The notes: generated from the sequence alone by a model not told the origin. DNA of 64,000 nt from Microbulbifer sp. ALW1 (GCF_009903625.1 NZ_CP047569.1:764001-828000); one strand, 5' to 3'. Shown: positions 31,424-41,618, counted from the first letter of the stretch. Translations and numbers: made by a program.

Positions 31424-32437
31424 TCAGTACTTGTGCTTGTGCTCTTCCGGGCCGTAATGCGGATTCTCCTCGGTCGCAAACAGGCTGTTGGGCGGCGTGC
31501 TGGGGGTAATGCTCGGCACTACCGGCGTTACCGCCGCAGCACTGGATTCCGGCACCAGAGGTTTTGGCTCTGATGTTTTGCCCATAACCGGTTCCTGACT
31601 CGGCTTGGCTTCTACCGCTGGCGTTTGCGGTGCCGCTGCGGGCTTGCTGCCATTGGTTTTGGCTGGCTTTTTCGCGGCAGTTTTCTTGGGGGCTTGGGTT
31701 TTGGCCGCTGCCTTTTTCGCTGGTGTCTTTTCTGCGGGTGCCTTGGCAGCGGCGGACTTGCTGGCTGCCGGTTTCTTGGCGGTCGCTTTTTTAGCGGCGG
31801 CCTTCTTGGCTGGTTTGGTCGCTACCTTGTCCGCGGCCGGTTTGGCGCTGGCTGCCTTTTTGGTGGTTGCCTTTTTTGCCGCTGTCTTTTTCACCGCGGC
31901 TTTTTTCGCGGTGGTCTTTTTTTCTGTGGCTTTTGCCGCGACGGTTTTCACCGCTGCCTTTTTGGTAGAGGCTGCTTTCTTGGCGCTTTTGGCTGCGGCT
32001 TTTTTCTTCTTGGGCTTGCCGGCTGCCAGGACCTTCTTGCCGGCCGCCTCTGCGGCTTTCTTGACGGTGTCAGCCGTCTTCACCGCCAGCTTGGCAGCGG
32101 CCTCGGCCACTTTGGACTCGCTGGCTGCCTTGGCTGCCTCTTTAGCGGTCTTCTCGAGTTTGGCCACCGCAGCCTTGGCTGTATCGACCTTCTTTTTCGC
32201 GGCGTTCTTGGCCGCGGGGGTTTTGGCCTTGGTTGCAGAAGTGCGGGCAGCCGCGAGCTTGTCTTTGGCTTTCTTTACCTGCGTCTGGGCTTTGTCGGCT
32301 TCCTGGCTGGCCTTTTTCAGAGCTTTGCCAGCATCGGCTGCTTCCTTGGTCCGAGCTTTTTCGAGTTGGGTTGTGATCTTGGCGATCTGCTTTTCCAGAT
32401 CGGAAACGGAAAGAGCGGCTTTGCGTTTGGCGGCCAT
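31424..32437 (-). CDS. algP: AlgP-like histone H1-type protein
   Basis: 337 residues from the ATG at 32437. A short N-terminal coiled coil (VSDLEKQIAKITTQLEKA) is followed by more than 200 residues built mostly of Lys, Ala, Pro and Thr in KAAAKK/KPAAKK-like units, ending with a distinct C terminus (EENPHYGPEEHKHKY). Such proteins resemble eukaryotic histone H1 tails and bind DNA; AlgP (AlgR3) affects alginate genes in P. aeruginosa. A start 84 bases upstream is rejected. The repeat region is prone to length variation. Confidence 0.85.
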   Translation of the reverse strand: MAAKRKAALSVSDLEKQIAKITTQLEKARTKEAADAGKALKKASQEADKAQTQVKKAKDKLAAARTSATKAKTPAAKNAAKKKVDTAKAAVAKLEKTAKEAAKAASESKVAEAAAKLAVKTADTVKKAAEAAGKKVLAAGKPKKKKAAAKSAKKAASTKKAAVKTVAAKATEKKTTAKKAAVKKTAAKKATTKKAASAKPAADKVATKPAKKAAAKKATAKKPAASKSAAAKAPAEKTPAKKAAAKTQAPKKTAAKKPAKTNGSKPAAAPQTPAVEAKPSQEPVMGKTSEPKPLVPESSAAAVTPVVPSITPSTPPNSLFATEENPHYGPEEHKHKY

Positions 32438-32975
32438 GAGAGAAATCCTGCGGTTGAATCGGGGTTGTCGAAATCGGGTTGGTTCTAGCCCTGAACGCCC
32501 TCCTTCGGACAGCAGATCCACCTCTCTGCGGGAGAAAATGTTTCAGGGTGAAAGCTGATAATAGCGCTACTATTTGGTAAGTGCATCCCTGTGCATCTAT
32601 CCATTTCACGCATTTCCCAGCAGATTTTGTGCTTGTGCTCCCGGGCACGCTTCTGACGCGATATACCGGTGCAAAAAAATTACCGGGAAATGAAACAACT
32701 GGGCCTCACCGGCGTCTTACTCGGCAGTGTGCAGCCCGAACTCGCATGGGGTAGACTTGCCTGTCGCTGGCCGGACGAGTTGTAACTGTGATCTGCAGCA
32801 CATAGCAGGCAGTGGTCTGGGTGTACAACGGGCTGTGCAGCCGAGGTTCACGAACTGAGTGCGCCGCTCGGGTACATAGACAGCAGGACAGGGGAAACCC
32901 TGCGCTTATACAACCGGGGTTTATGCAACCTGCTTAACGAATACAATGCTTCACGGAAATAAAGAGACGATTCTC
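32438..32975. other. Divergent intergenic region between algP and the FKBP gene
   Basis: 538 bases without a supportable protein or known RNA gene. It must contain the promoters for both flanking genes. A 31-codon ORF at 32690-32785 has no recognisable features. Confidence 0.6.
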
Positions 32976-33776
32976 ATGAATAAAACTTCTTTGGCTGCTG
33001 CGATTGCACTGGGTATTGCACTGGTCGGCTGTAACAAACAGGAGTCCGCCGGCTCCGCAGACATCAAGCTCGAATCCCAGGAGCAGAAGGTCAGCTATAT
33101 CATCGCCGAAGATATGGCCAAGCGCCTGAAGAGCCAGGACGTTGCGCTGGATCCAAAAATTGTCGCCATGGCACTGAATGATGTCGCCAGCGATCGCGAA
33201 TCCCGCCTGAGCGACGACGAGAAGCAGCAGGTAATTTCTGTCTTCCAGGAAAACATGCAGGCCAAGCAGAAAGAGCTGATGGCCAAGCAGGAGCAGGAGT
33301 TCAAAGCCTCCGCAGACAAAAACCTGCAGGACGGTAAGAAGTTCCTGGAAGAAAACGCCAAGAAAGAAGGCGTGCAGACCACTGACTCCGGCCTGCAGTA
33401 CAAGATTGTTACTGAAGGCAGCGGCGCTAGCCCTTCCGAGACCAGCGTGGTTGAAGTGGACTACAAAGGTACCCTGATTGACGGAACTGAATTCGACAGC
33501 TCCTACAAAAACGGCAAGCCGGTTCAGTTCCCCGTCAATGGCGTGATCAAGGGCTGGACCGAAGCCCTGCAGCTGATGAAAGAAGGCGCAAAATGGGAAC
33601 TCTATATTCCTTCTGACCTGGCCTATGGCCCGGGTGGTGCCGGCGGTCTGATCGGCCCCAACTCCACTCTGATTTTTGAGGTGGAACTGCACAAAGCCGA
33701 CGTCAATGATGATGCTGGTGCGGCAGAAAAAGAAGCGGTAGAAGAAGACCAGGCGACTGACGCGCAAAGCCAATAA
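32976..33776 (+). CDS. FKBP-type peptidyl-prolyl isomerase, lipoprotein (Mip/FklB-like)
   Basis: Catalyses proline isomerisation in envelope proteins. 266 residues: lipoprotein signal ending ALVGC (Cys19), FKBP N-terminal dimerisation domain (about 30-120) with a long charged helix, then the FKBP catalytic domain (about 150-235; [31 protein letters not shown]). An acidic tail follows ([14 protein letters not shown]). The ATG at 32976 places the lipobox properly; a start 30 bases upstream does not. It is monocistronic with its own terminator. Confidence 0.93.
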   Translation: MNKTSLAAAIALGIALVGCNKQESAGSADIKLESQEQKVSYIIAEDMAKRLKSQDVALDPKIVAMALNDVASDRESRLSDDEKQQVISVFQENMQAKQKELMAKQEQEFKASADKNLQDGKKFLEENAKKEGVQTTDSGLQYKIVTEGSGASPSETSVVEVDYKGTLIDGTEFDSSYKNGKPVQFPVNGVIKGWTEALQLMKEGAKWELYIPSDLAYGPGGAGGLIGPNSTLIFEVELHKADVNDDAGAAEKEAVEEDQATDAQSQ

Positions 33777-33792
33777 GCGCCGGTTCTTCACC

Positions 33793-33823
33793 ACAAAAAA
33801 GGGGCCATCGGCCCCTTTTTTGT
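33793..33823. terminator. Terminator between the FKBP gene and rsd
   Basis: ACAAAAAAGGGGCC and GGCCCCTTTTTTGT pair around ATC. T/A runs on both strands suit these convergent genes. Confidence 0.92.
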
Positions 33824-33871
33824 GGTCTGTTTTATGGTCTGTCTGAAACGCTAGCGGTATGCAGCCGGGTT

Positions 33872-34351
33872 TCAGGCCAACTGGTTTTTGTGCGCGGTGT
33901 GCAGTGTGTCGATCATACGATCCTCGGCGGCGAAGCGGGTTTCCAGTGCCACACCCAGCTCCGAGAGGTCTTTGGACAGTGCGCTGAGATCGTCGGTTTC
34001 CTGGTATTTGTCGTTGAAGTCCACTGCGGTATCGGTGGTGGCGTCGATTTCCCGGTAGAGGGCTTTCGCCTGTTGCAGTCCTTCAGTGTCGCCGAACGCC
34101 TGCCCTTCCTGGATCAGCTGGTCGTAGACTTCAAAGTGCCCGGCGGAAATATAATCCACAAGTTGCTGGCACAGGATGCGTACGCTGGCTTCCGCTTCTC
34201 GGCTGTTATCCGAGTTGCTGTCGCCAATGTCTTTTTTGTCCGACAGGGTGCAGAAGCTGACCAGCAGCGCCTGACGGGATTGCAGCCAGCGGTCGATAAT
34301 CTGGCTGACGCCACCCCAGCGCTCCTGTGCGTTCTTACAGTTTTCCAACAT
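33872..34351 (-). CDS. rsd: Anti-sigma-70 factor Rsd/AlgQ
   Basis: 159 residues. MLENCKNAQERWGGVSQIIDRWLQSRQ and LVDYISAGHFEVYDQL match Rsd/AlgQ, which binds region 4 of the housekeeping sigma factor in stationary phase; AlgQ also affects alginate in P. aeruginosa. The ATG at 34351 has AAGGA 9-10 bases upstream. A TTG two codons earlier is less likely. Close to algP, as algQ and algP are in Pseudomonas. Confidence 0.9.
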   Translation of the reverse strand: MLENCKNAQERWGGVSQIIDRWLQSRQALLVSFCTLSDKKDIGDSNSDNSREAEASVRILCQQLVDYISAGHFEVYDQLIQEGQAFGDTEGLQQAKALYREIDATTDTAVDFNDKYQETDDLSALSKDLSELGVALETRFAAEDRMIDTLHTAHKNQLA

Positions 34352-34501
34352 CTCCAAGTTTCCTTTTGTGAACTCTTACAACTGCTCTTAGGAATGTAGA
34401 AGCTTATGCCGCCGCGGGCAAGGAAGACGCCACAAAAATGCGCCAGAAAGCGAAATCTGCCAGGCCTTCAGCAGGCCATTAATCAGACCCTTAATCAGTC
34501 T

Positions 34502-35251
34502 TTAAAAGGCACCGGCAAAAAGCGGTAGGAGCAGCGCGGTCAGGGCGCCACAGAGACCCATGGCCAGGGCGGAAAAAGCGCCAGTGAGCGCACTGATTTC
34601 CAGTGCGCGCACGGTACCTATGGCGTGGGCATTAATCCCCAGGGTAAAGCCGATAACCCGCTCATCGCGGATGCCCAGGAAACGTAGCAGCGATGGCCCG
34701 CACACGGCGCCGACAATACCGGTAAAGGCGACTACACCGGCAGCCAGGCTCTGGACGCCGTGCATTTCCTGGGCCAGTGCCAGGGCCACCGGGGTGGTTA
34801 CCGACTTGGTGGTCAGTGCGATCAGCACCGTGCGGCTGCCTCCCAGAAGTGTGGCAATCACCACGGCGACCAGTGGGGCGAGTATGGCCCCGATCAACAG
34901 GCCCAGCATCAAAGGCCAGCCGGCCCTGCGCACCACGCCCAGATTCTGTTTGAGGGGAATGGCCAGCGCCACCACCGCGGGACCCAGCAGCAGGTACAGC
35001 AGGCCGCTGCCCTGTTGATAGCCGGGGAAGTCCACCCCGAGCAGCAATAGCCCGGCAAACACCAGCAGGCTGCCGCCCACCACTGGGTGCAGCAGCGGGC
35101 TGCCCAGGCGGCGATAGAGTTTCAGGCCGAGCCAGAAGCCGAGGATATTCAGCGGCAGAATGACCAGGGGGTGGGATGCAGACAGCGGTTGCAGAAACCC
35201 TTCAAGCACCTGCAGCAGCTGGGTCAGCCAGGACAGCAACTCAGCTTTCAT
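34502..35251 (-). CDS. lrgB: LrgB/CidB-family membrane protein
   Basis: 249 residues with about seven membrane helices and the family motifs TKSVTTPVALALAQ and GINAHAIGTVRALE. LrgAB/CidAB pairs modulate murein hydrolase activity or export of small organic acids, depending on the organism. Its ATG overlaps the lrgA stop by 11 bases, so translation is probably coupled. Confidence 0.92.
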   Translation of the reverse strand: MKAELLSWLTQLLQVLEGFLQPLSASHPLVILPLNILGFWLGLKLYRRLGSPLLHPVVGGSLLVFAGLLLLGVDFPGYQQGSGLLYLLLGPAVVALAIPLKQNLGVVRRAGWPLMLGLLIGAILAPLVAVVIATLLGGSRTVLIALTTKSVTTPVALALAQEMHGVQSLAAGVVAFTGIVGAVCGPSLLRFLGIRDERVIGFTLGINAHAIGTVRALEISALTGAFSALAMGLCGALTALLLPLFAGAF

Positions 35252-35663
35252 GGTGTTCTCCCGAAGGCGCTTGCGCGCCGCTGCTGCGCCGGATCAGCCG
35301 GGCCAGCAGCAGCGCGGTAAGGGTAAGGCTGATCAGGGTGCCGATGATCATGGCGGCAATCAGGGCGAGCCAGTCACCGCCGGCGAGGTCGCGTAAAAAG
35401 TAGATACCCACGGTCGCGGGCAGAAAAATCAGTACCAGCAAGCGCAGTATCTGCTCGCCGACCAACGCCAGCCCGCGGGGTACGCGGCCGTAGAGCATCA
35501 GTGCCAGCAACAGCAGCAACATGCCCAGCACCGGGCCTGGCACTGGCAGCGACAGGCTGCCGACAAGGGTGCGCCCCAGCAGGTCGAAGGCGAGCAGTAG
35601 TACTGCGCCGCTTATCCACAGGGCGGCTTTCTTAAGCGCGATCACAGTCTTGAGCGCGATCAC
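35241..35663 (-). CDS. lrgA: LrgA/CidA-family holin-like protein
   Basis: About 140 residues with four membrane helices and the motif LSLPVPGPVLGMLLLL. Partner of LrgB. The start is uncertain: an 18-base tandem duplication at 35631-35666 creates two successive GTG codons in frame (35663 and 35645), each followed by codons for IALK. The upstream one is chosen because it lies just after the dsbB stop. Neither has a good ribosome-binding site. A still longer frame would overlap dsbB. Confidence 0.85.
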   Translation of the reverse strand: MIALKTVIALKKAALWISGAVLLLAFDLLGRTLVGSLSLPVPGPVLGMLLLLLALMLYGRVPRGLALVGEQILRLLVLIFLPATVGIYFLRDLAGGDWLALIAAMIIGTLISLTLTALLLARLIRRSSGAQAPSGEHHES

Positions 35664-35666
35664 AGT
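35631..35666. repeat. 18-base tandem duplication at the lrgA start
   Basis: CTTAAGCGCGATCACAGT at 35631-35648 is followed at once by CTTGAGCGCGATCACAGT at 35649-35666, with one mismatch. On the minus strand each unit contains a GTG codon in the lrgA frame. Confidence 0.85.
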
Positions 35667-35676
35667 ATGGCGGCAA

Positions 35677-36177
35677 TCAGTGCTTGCGAAACGCCTGCCA
35701 CAGGCCAAACAGGATCAGCCCGACAAAACCCACGGCGGCCCAGCCGGCAATGGAGAGTCCGAGCATGGTCCACTGCACTTCGGCACAGTTGCCATCACCG
35801 GTGAGCAGGGTTTTGATGACTTCGGCCATGGGGAAGACGTCCACCATGTAGCTGATGCCTGGGCCGCAGGCGGGCACCTGATCTTCCGGCAGGCTTTGCA
35901 GCCACAGCTGGCGGCCGGAGAAGTAGAGGCCGCCGATGGCCCACAGGGAAACGAGCAGGCCGTAGATACGGCGACCGATATTGTTGACGCCCCGTGGGTT
36001 GTGCAGGAAGGCGATCAGTGAGGTGAGGCCAACGCCGAGGAACATCACGCGCTGGGTGATGCACAGTGGGCAGGGCTCGAGCCCCATCGCATATTCCATA
36101 TAAAAGGCCACGCCCAGTACGAAGATGACGGCGAGGAACATGAGCAGGAAGGTGGTGCGGGGGCTTGGCAGGGTCAT
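35677..36177 (-). CDS. dsbB: Disulphide bond formation protein DsbB
   Basis: Inner-membrane quinone reductase that reoxidises DsbA. 166 residues, four membrane helices, catalytic pairs Cys36/Cys39 (EPCPLC) and Cys104/Cys131 (VPACGPG and GDGNCAEVQW). The ATG at 36177 gives the expected length; an upstream start at 36264 would overlap acpH. Four bases separate it from the acpH stop. Confidence 0.95.
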   Translation of the reverse strand: MTLPSPRTTFLLMFLAVIFVLGVAFYMEYAMGLEPCPLCITQRVMFLGVGLTSLIAFLHNPRGVNNIGRRIYGLLVSLWAIGGLYFSGRQLWLQSLPEDQVPACGPGISYMVDVFPMAEVIKTLLTGDGNCAEVQWTMLGLSIAGWAAVGFVGLILFGLWQAFRKH

Positions 36178-36181
36178 GTGG

Positions 36182-36772
36182 TTATTGTCCGTATTGCTGT
36201 CGAAACAGGGCCGCCTGTTGTGACAATTCGGTAAACAGTGAATAAAAGTCCTGTGCCAGCGCATCGCTGTCTTCCTGCAGCAGCGGCAGTATGTCTGCCA
36301 GTGGCTGCGGGCGCCGCAGGCGCATGCCTACGCGCTCGAGGGTGCGCTGGATTATTTCTACCTCGCGGTAGCCGGGCAGCAGTTTAAATTGCTCGGCCCG
36401 CTGAATAAATGCCTGGGCGTTTTCGGGTATCCATTGCTGGCGCTGTCGGAAGTTGGACCAGCAGTCTGCGGCAAAGGTTTCCAGGGGCTGCGGGTGCCAG
36501 TTAGACCACTGGCTGGCGAGGGCGTGATCGAACCAGATATCCAGGGCGATACCGCCGAGGCGGCGCCACTGGGGGCCGAGACGGGCGAGTGCGGATTTGT
36601 ACGCGGGGTGCTGGTCGCTCAGCAAGTCGATACGCCGGTGCAGGCGCATGCCGTCTTCGATGGCCGGGGGTCTTTCGCCTTTCAATGGCCCTTTGACGAA
36701 GTCGCCCAACAGGCCGCCCAGTTGCCAGTCTGGATCGGGGCCGGACAGAACCAAGTGGGCTAGGTAATTCAT
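36182..36772 (-). CDS. acpH: Acyl carrier protein phosphodiesterase
   Basis: 196 residues with the family start MNYLAHLVLSGPDPDWQLGG, then LLGDFVKG and GIALDIWFDHALA carrying the metal-binding Asp/His residues. AcpH removes the phosphopantetheine group from acyl carrier protein. It lies between gshA and dsbB on one strand. Confidence 0.92.
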   Translation of the reverse strand: MNYLAHLVLSGPDPDWQLGGLLGDFVKGPLKGERPPAIEDGMRLHRRIDLLSDQHPAYKSALARLGPQWRRLGGIALDIWFDHALASQWSNWHPQPLETFAADCWSNFRQRQQWIPENAQAFIQRAEQFKLLPGYREVEIIQRTLERVGMRLRRPQPLADILPLLQEDSDALAQDFYSLFTELSQQAALFRQQYGQ

Positions 36773-36817
36773 AATCGTGCTCTGTGCGCTAGTCCTGTGG
36801 CACCTTAGCGTCAGGTT

Positions 36818-38422
36818 TCAGAGATCTCTCTGGCAGAACACATACTGGGCGTAATACTTGCCGAGAAAATCTTCAAAGCTGCCGGTGTCCCCTTCCTCAA
36901 CCGCTTTCTGCTGTTGCAGGGACTCTGCTGCGAGTCGCACGAACTCGGCCTGCTCGGAATCGTCCAGCGGGCGCTCGAGGAAATACTGGCGGTGCTGTTC
37001 CGCTTTGGCCTGGGCCCACTGGAAGAAGGTTTGTTTGTGCTCGTGCATTTCCGCCAGCATCTGCGCCGCGGGGGTGGGGGTTTTACCGTCCACTTTTTCG
37101 CGCTGGGCGCTGACGGCACGCTGGTAGTCGTGACTGTCCCAGGCCTGGTCCAGCAGTTCTGCCATGGGTGCCATCTGGTCCAGCAGTTCGCCGGCCCAGT
37201 CGGTGAGTTTGCGCTCGCTACCGTTGTGGACCAGTCGCAGCTCCGGGTCGCGACCGCGGTAGACGATGCAGCTCTGGTTTTCCTGCACCGCGCGGTAGTC
37301 GGCGTCGTCGGTGAGGGGGCTGTCGCTAAGCAGGCAGTGCAGCAGGAAGGCGTCGAGGAAGCGCATCTGCGGGGCTTCGATGCCCAGTGGCACGAAGGGG
37401 TTGAGGTCGAGGCAGCGCACTTCGATGTATTCGACACCGCGGGCGTCGAGGGCCGACAGCGCGGTTTCGCCCATGCCGGCGGGGTTTTTCGGCCGGATCG
37501 GGGAGTAGAACTCGTTTTCGATCTGCAGCAGGCCGGTAGACAGCTGCTGGTAGTCGCCGTTGGCGTCCTTCACACCCTGTTTGTGGTAGGGCGGATAGGG
37601 CTTGCTGATGGCCGCGCACAGGGTGGACAGGTAGCTGGGCAGATCGTTGTAGCAGACGATCAGGGATTTCTGGGCGTCGCTGGTGTAACCGAGGTCGCCC
37701 ATACGCAGGGAGGTCGCCTGGGGGGCGAAAAGGCTGCGGCCGTCGCCGTCGAAGGGCTCCAGCTTGTGTTCCCGATCCTGCACGAAGGTGCCGCACACCG
37801 CGGGGGCGGCGCCGAACAGGTAGATCAGCAGCCAGTAGTGCCGGCGGAAGTTGCGGATCAGGTCGAAGTAGCGGCGGGTTTTGAATTCCTGCAGGGACTC
37901 TTGTGTTCCCTCATCGCTACCGCTCTCTTTTTGCTGCAGCCATTGCCAGAAGGTGTCGGGCAGCGAGAAGTTGTAGTGAATACCGGCAATGGTCTGCATG
38001 GCGCGGCCGTAGCGCAGGCCGAGGCCGAGCCGGTAGATGCTTTTCATGGTGCCGCTGTGGGAGCTGCCGTAACGGGCGACCGGGATATTCTCATCGCGGC
38101 CGATACGCCCGGGCATGCTATTGACCCACAGGCGCTCGTCGCCGATCTGGCTGTAGGTGAAGCGGTGAATCTGGTCGAGTTTTTCCAGCGCCTGCTCGGG
38201 GGTGGCCACCGGCGGGGTGATGAACTCCAGCAGGGCTTCGGCAAAATCGGTGGTGATGCAGTCGTGGGTCAGCGCCGAGCCGAGGCCGGCCGGGTGCTCT
38301 GTCTGCGCCAGCTCACCCTCGGGAGAGACCCGCAGGCTCTCTTTTTCAATGCCGCGGCGAATGCCTTTGAGCAGGCTTAACGCCTCCGGTTTGGCCAGTT
38401 CGGCCAGATTGAAAGTGGGCAC
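36818..38422 (-). CDS. gshA: Glutamate-cysteine ligase
   Basis: First step of glutathione synthesis. 534 residues, matching the proteobacterial GshA family: RRGIEKESLRVSPEGELA near the start, SMPGRIGRDENIPVARYG, and EVRCLDLNPFVPLGIE. It is the first gene of a possible gshA-acpH-dsbB-lrgAB run, with 45 bases between gshA and acpH. Confidence 0.96.
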   Translation of the reverse strand: MPTFNLAELAKPEALSLLKGIRRGIEKESLRVSPEGELAQTEHPAGLGSALTHDCITTDFAEALLEFITPPVATPEQALEKLDQIHRFTYSQIGDERLWVNSMPGRIGRDENIPVARYGSSHSGTMKSIYRLGLGLRYGRAMQTIAGIHYNFSLPDTFWQWLQQKESGSDEGTQESLQEFKTRRYFDLIRNFRRHYWLLIYLFGAAPAVCGTFVQDREHKLEPFDGDGRSLFAPQATSLRMGDLGYTSDAQKSLIVCYNDLPSYLSTLCAAISKPYPPYHKQGVKDANGDYQQLSTGLLQIENEFYSPIRPKNPAGMGETALSALDARGVEYIEVRCLDLNPFVPLGIEAPQMRFLDAFLLHCLLSDSPLTDDADYRAVQENQSCIVYRGRDPELRLVHNGSERKLTDWAGELLDQMAPMAELLDQAWDSHDYQRAVSAQREKVDGKTPTPAAQMLAEMHEHKQTFFQWAQAKAEQHRQYFLERPLDDSEQAEFVRLAAESLQQQKAVEEGDTGSFEDFLGKYYAQYVFCQRDL

Positions 38423-38621
38423 TCGAATCTCCTGTGAGCTGCCGGCAGCTGGCGCTGTGAATCCTAGGGTGGATCTGTGCAGCGCACCTTGTATGGGTTT
38501 CCGCCAGGGGGGTTTTGCGATGTCAGTCTCGCGCGGATATCCGGCCTAAATGGGGGCGCAATAAGTGAACTCAAGCGTGCAATTTTGCTCGTGGTATACG
38601 GCGCCCTGTAAACGCGGCGGA

Positions 38622-39074
38622 CTAGGCCTGGCTGGTGGCGGATTCCGGCGGCTGGCCAGGCTCGATCTCCGGGGTGGTACCCGGGTACTGGTCCGGTGCG
38701 ATTTCCGGCTCCGATTGTGGCGCTACTTCAGGGGCCGGCTGGGGATCGGCTTCCGGGTTCTGCTGCGGCGGGGCCTCGTTGGGATCCGGTTGCGGCAGTT
38801 CGTCCGGGTCGCCGGCACTTTGTGCTTCGCTGAACAGGGGTTCGGGGCTCAGTGCGTCGGCGGGGATCTGGGGGTGCTTTTTGGCGTCGAGTTCGCATTC
38901 GAGCAATTCGATACGCAGGGCGACGTTGCGGGTGTTGGCCTCGAACATCTGGTTGATGGCGACGTCCTTATACTCGGTGCGGAACAGCTTGGTGTTCTCG
39001 CGGCCGTCGATCCACTCGTTACTTTTGCTTAAAAACTGCTGGTGCTGGTTGGTCAGCACATAAACTTGGCTCAT
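38622..39074 (-). CDS. Conserved hypothetical protein with acidic Pro-rich tail
   Basis: 150 residues from the ATG at 39074. The first 70 residues look folded and conserved (MSQVYVLTNQHQQFLSKSNE, LFRTEYKDVAINQMFE, ALRIELLECELD). From about residue 75 the sequence is low-complexity Pro, Glu, Asp, Gln and Ala (PQPDPNEAPPQ, PAPEVAPQSEPE) and probably disordered. No signal peptide. It sits between maeB and gshA. Function unknown; similar small proteins occur near gene sets like this in pseudomonads. Confidence 0.75.
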   Translation of the reverse strand: MSQVYVLTNQHQQFLSKSNEWIDGRENTKLFRTEYKDVAINQMFEANTRNVALRIELLECELDAKKHPQIPADALSPEPLFSEAQSAGDPDELPQPDPNEAPPQQNPEADPQPAPEVAPQSEPEIAPDQYPGTTPEIEPGQPPESATSQA

Positions 39075-39205
39075 TCGGGGGCACAACGTTGCTCAGACAT
39101 GGGGGCAGTTTAGCGGTGGCTTGGGGGAGGCTCAAGGATTGAGGGCAGTATCCTGCTGTATGAGCGGGGCAGGAAAGCGCTTGGCGAACTTGATGAGAAG
39201 GTGGC

Positions 39206-39307
39206 GATGCCGGGTACTGCTTTGCGAGACCTTCCGCGAGAGGGACCTCGCGGAAGAGCCCCCAGGGATGGGTTCACGGTGTGTCTCGCAAAGCAGTACC
39301 CGGTAGC
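39206..39307 (-). repeat. Intergenic double-hairpin palindrome, copy 4
   Basis: Outer arms 39206-39229 and 39284-39307 share the CGGGTACTGCTTTGCGAGA core. The long hairpin CTTCCGCGAG/CTCGCGGAAG is at 39231-39256, then CCCAGGGATGGG and a GTGAACC-type motif on the minus strand. It is flanked by GGTGGCG and CACCGCCA. It lies just downstream of maeB. Confidence 0.9.
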
Positions 39308-39335
39308 GTCACCGCCACTGGGCTCTATCGGGGAT

Positions 39336-40589
<1,254 letters not shown>

Positions 40590-40758
40590 TGGGATGTCAT
40601 CTCTTGGGTTTGGAATGCGGCCAGAAATCTGCGACTGGCGGCAGGGTTACAGCGGATGTTTTTGATTTTATTGTGGGGGCCAATTCACCCCCTATCCGGG
40701 GCGTGAAGAATAACCGAGACGACTGAATATTCACAAGCTCAAAAACTGAGCTGTTCAG

Positions 40759-41580
40759 TTATTTTCTACTAATTTCGATAGTAAATTCGGAATCTGATGC
40801 AATAAACCATCGTTTATTTTTGGGGTTTGCGGATACATATCTCGCACCGCGGTCAACTAGCCAGCCTTTCACTACTATTTTGCGACCTTGCCAATCGCGC
40901 CCGATAAAGTGGCCATAATCCCGTTTCGGATCCAGTCGCACGGCCACCGGGCCGTCCAGTTCCAGCCACAGGAAGCGGTTGTGGTCGACCTTCTTGACGG
41001 TGCCGGCCAGGCGCACGAAACCGCCGTCGCCGGCGACGATATCCGCCGCTTGGACCAGTGGCCAGACGCCGGGTGCCCAGACGCCGCGCTGGTACTCGCG
41101 GGCCTCCTGTTCGCGGCTGGCCAGGCATTCGGCGAGGGTGAGATTGGGGGCCACGGCGATATGGAAGGCGAGCCCGGCCCGCAGCAGTGCAGATTCCAGG
41201 CTGTCGCCGCGGTGGTTGTAGACGTGCGCCAGCACCCGGCCGTGGTTATCGCGCCGGTCGCGATCGTATACCAGCTCCAGATCACCTCCGGCCAGGAAGC
41301 GCTGGGTAAACTCTTTCGCTTCCCGCGCCAGCGGTTGCGCCTGGTGTTGGCCGTGGGCGAGTTCCGGGGTGTTGACCCCGATAAGGCGAACTCGCCGGCC
41401 ATCTTTGAGACGCAGAGTGTCGCCGTCGACCACCTTTTTGAGAGCGACCACTTCGTCGGCCTCTCCCATAACGCAGTCCGCTGCGGCACTAAACGGTGCC
41501 AGCAGAAGAGTAATGGCGTAAAAAGGAACATAAAAAAAGGCACCGAGGGAAACCCAGGGTGCCTTTGCTGCAGCACACAT
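40759..41580 (-). CDS. Exported staphylococcal-nuclease-like protein
   Basis: 273 residues from the ATG at 41580: a hydrophobic export signal (FFYVPFYAITLLLAPFSAAA, about 16-35), then a thermonuclease fold (VVDGDTLRLKDGRRVRLIGV, NTPE, DRDNHGR-type core, LLRAGLAF). A further 100 residues (FVRLAGTVKKVDHNRFLWLE) resemble an OB-fold extension. Probably cleaves DNA or RNA in the envelope. The start is awkward: the rpmE terminator falls inside the first 20 codons, and no other in-frame ATG precedes the signal. A frameshift in the T7 run at 41532-41538 is possible. Confidence 0.8.
   Translation of the reverse strand: MCAAAKAPWVSLGAFFYVPFYAITLLLAPFSAAADCVMGEADEVVALKKVVDGDTLRLKDGRRVRLIGVNTPELAHGQHQAQPLAREAKEFTQRFLAGGDLELVYDRDRRDNHGRVLAHVYNHRGDSLESALLRAGLAFHIAVAPNLTLAECLASREQEAREYQRGVWAPGVWPLVQAADIVAGDGGFVRLAGTVKKVDHNRFLWLELDGPVAVRLDPKRDYGHFIGRDWQGRKIVVKGWLVDRGARYVSANPKNKRWFIASDSEFTIEISRK
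41532..41566 (-). terminator. Rho-independent terminator of rpmE
   Basis: On the minus strand AAAGGCACC pairs with GGTGCCTTT around a 13-base loop and is followed by a T7 run, 53 bases after the rpmE stop. It overlaps the first codons of the nuclease gene. Confidence 0.85.
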
Positions 41581-41618
41581 GGCCAGGGCCTGTGCGATGC
41601 CTGCGCGAAACGCGGCCG

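Noticed and set aside
32690..32785. 31-codon ORF beginning MKQLGLTGVLLG
   Set aside because: No conserved features and a poor translation signal; such ORFs are expected by chance.
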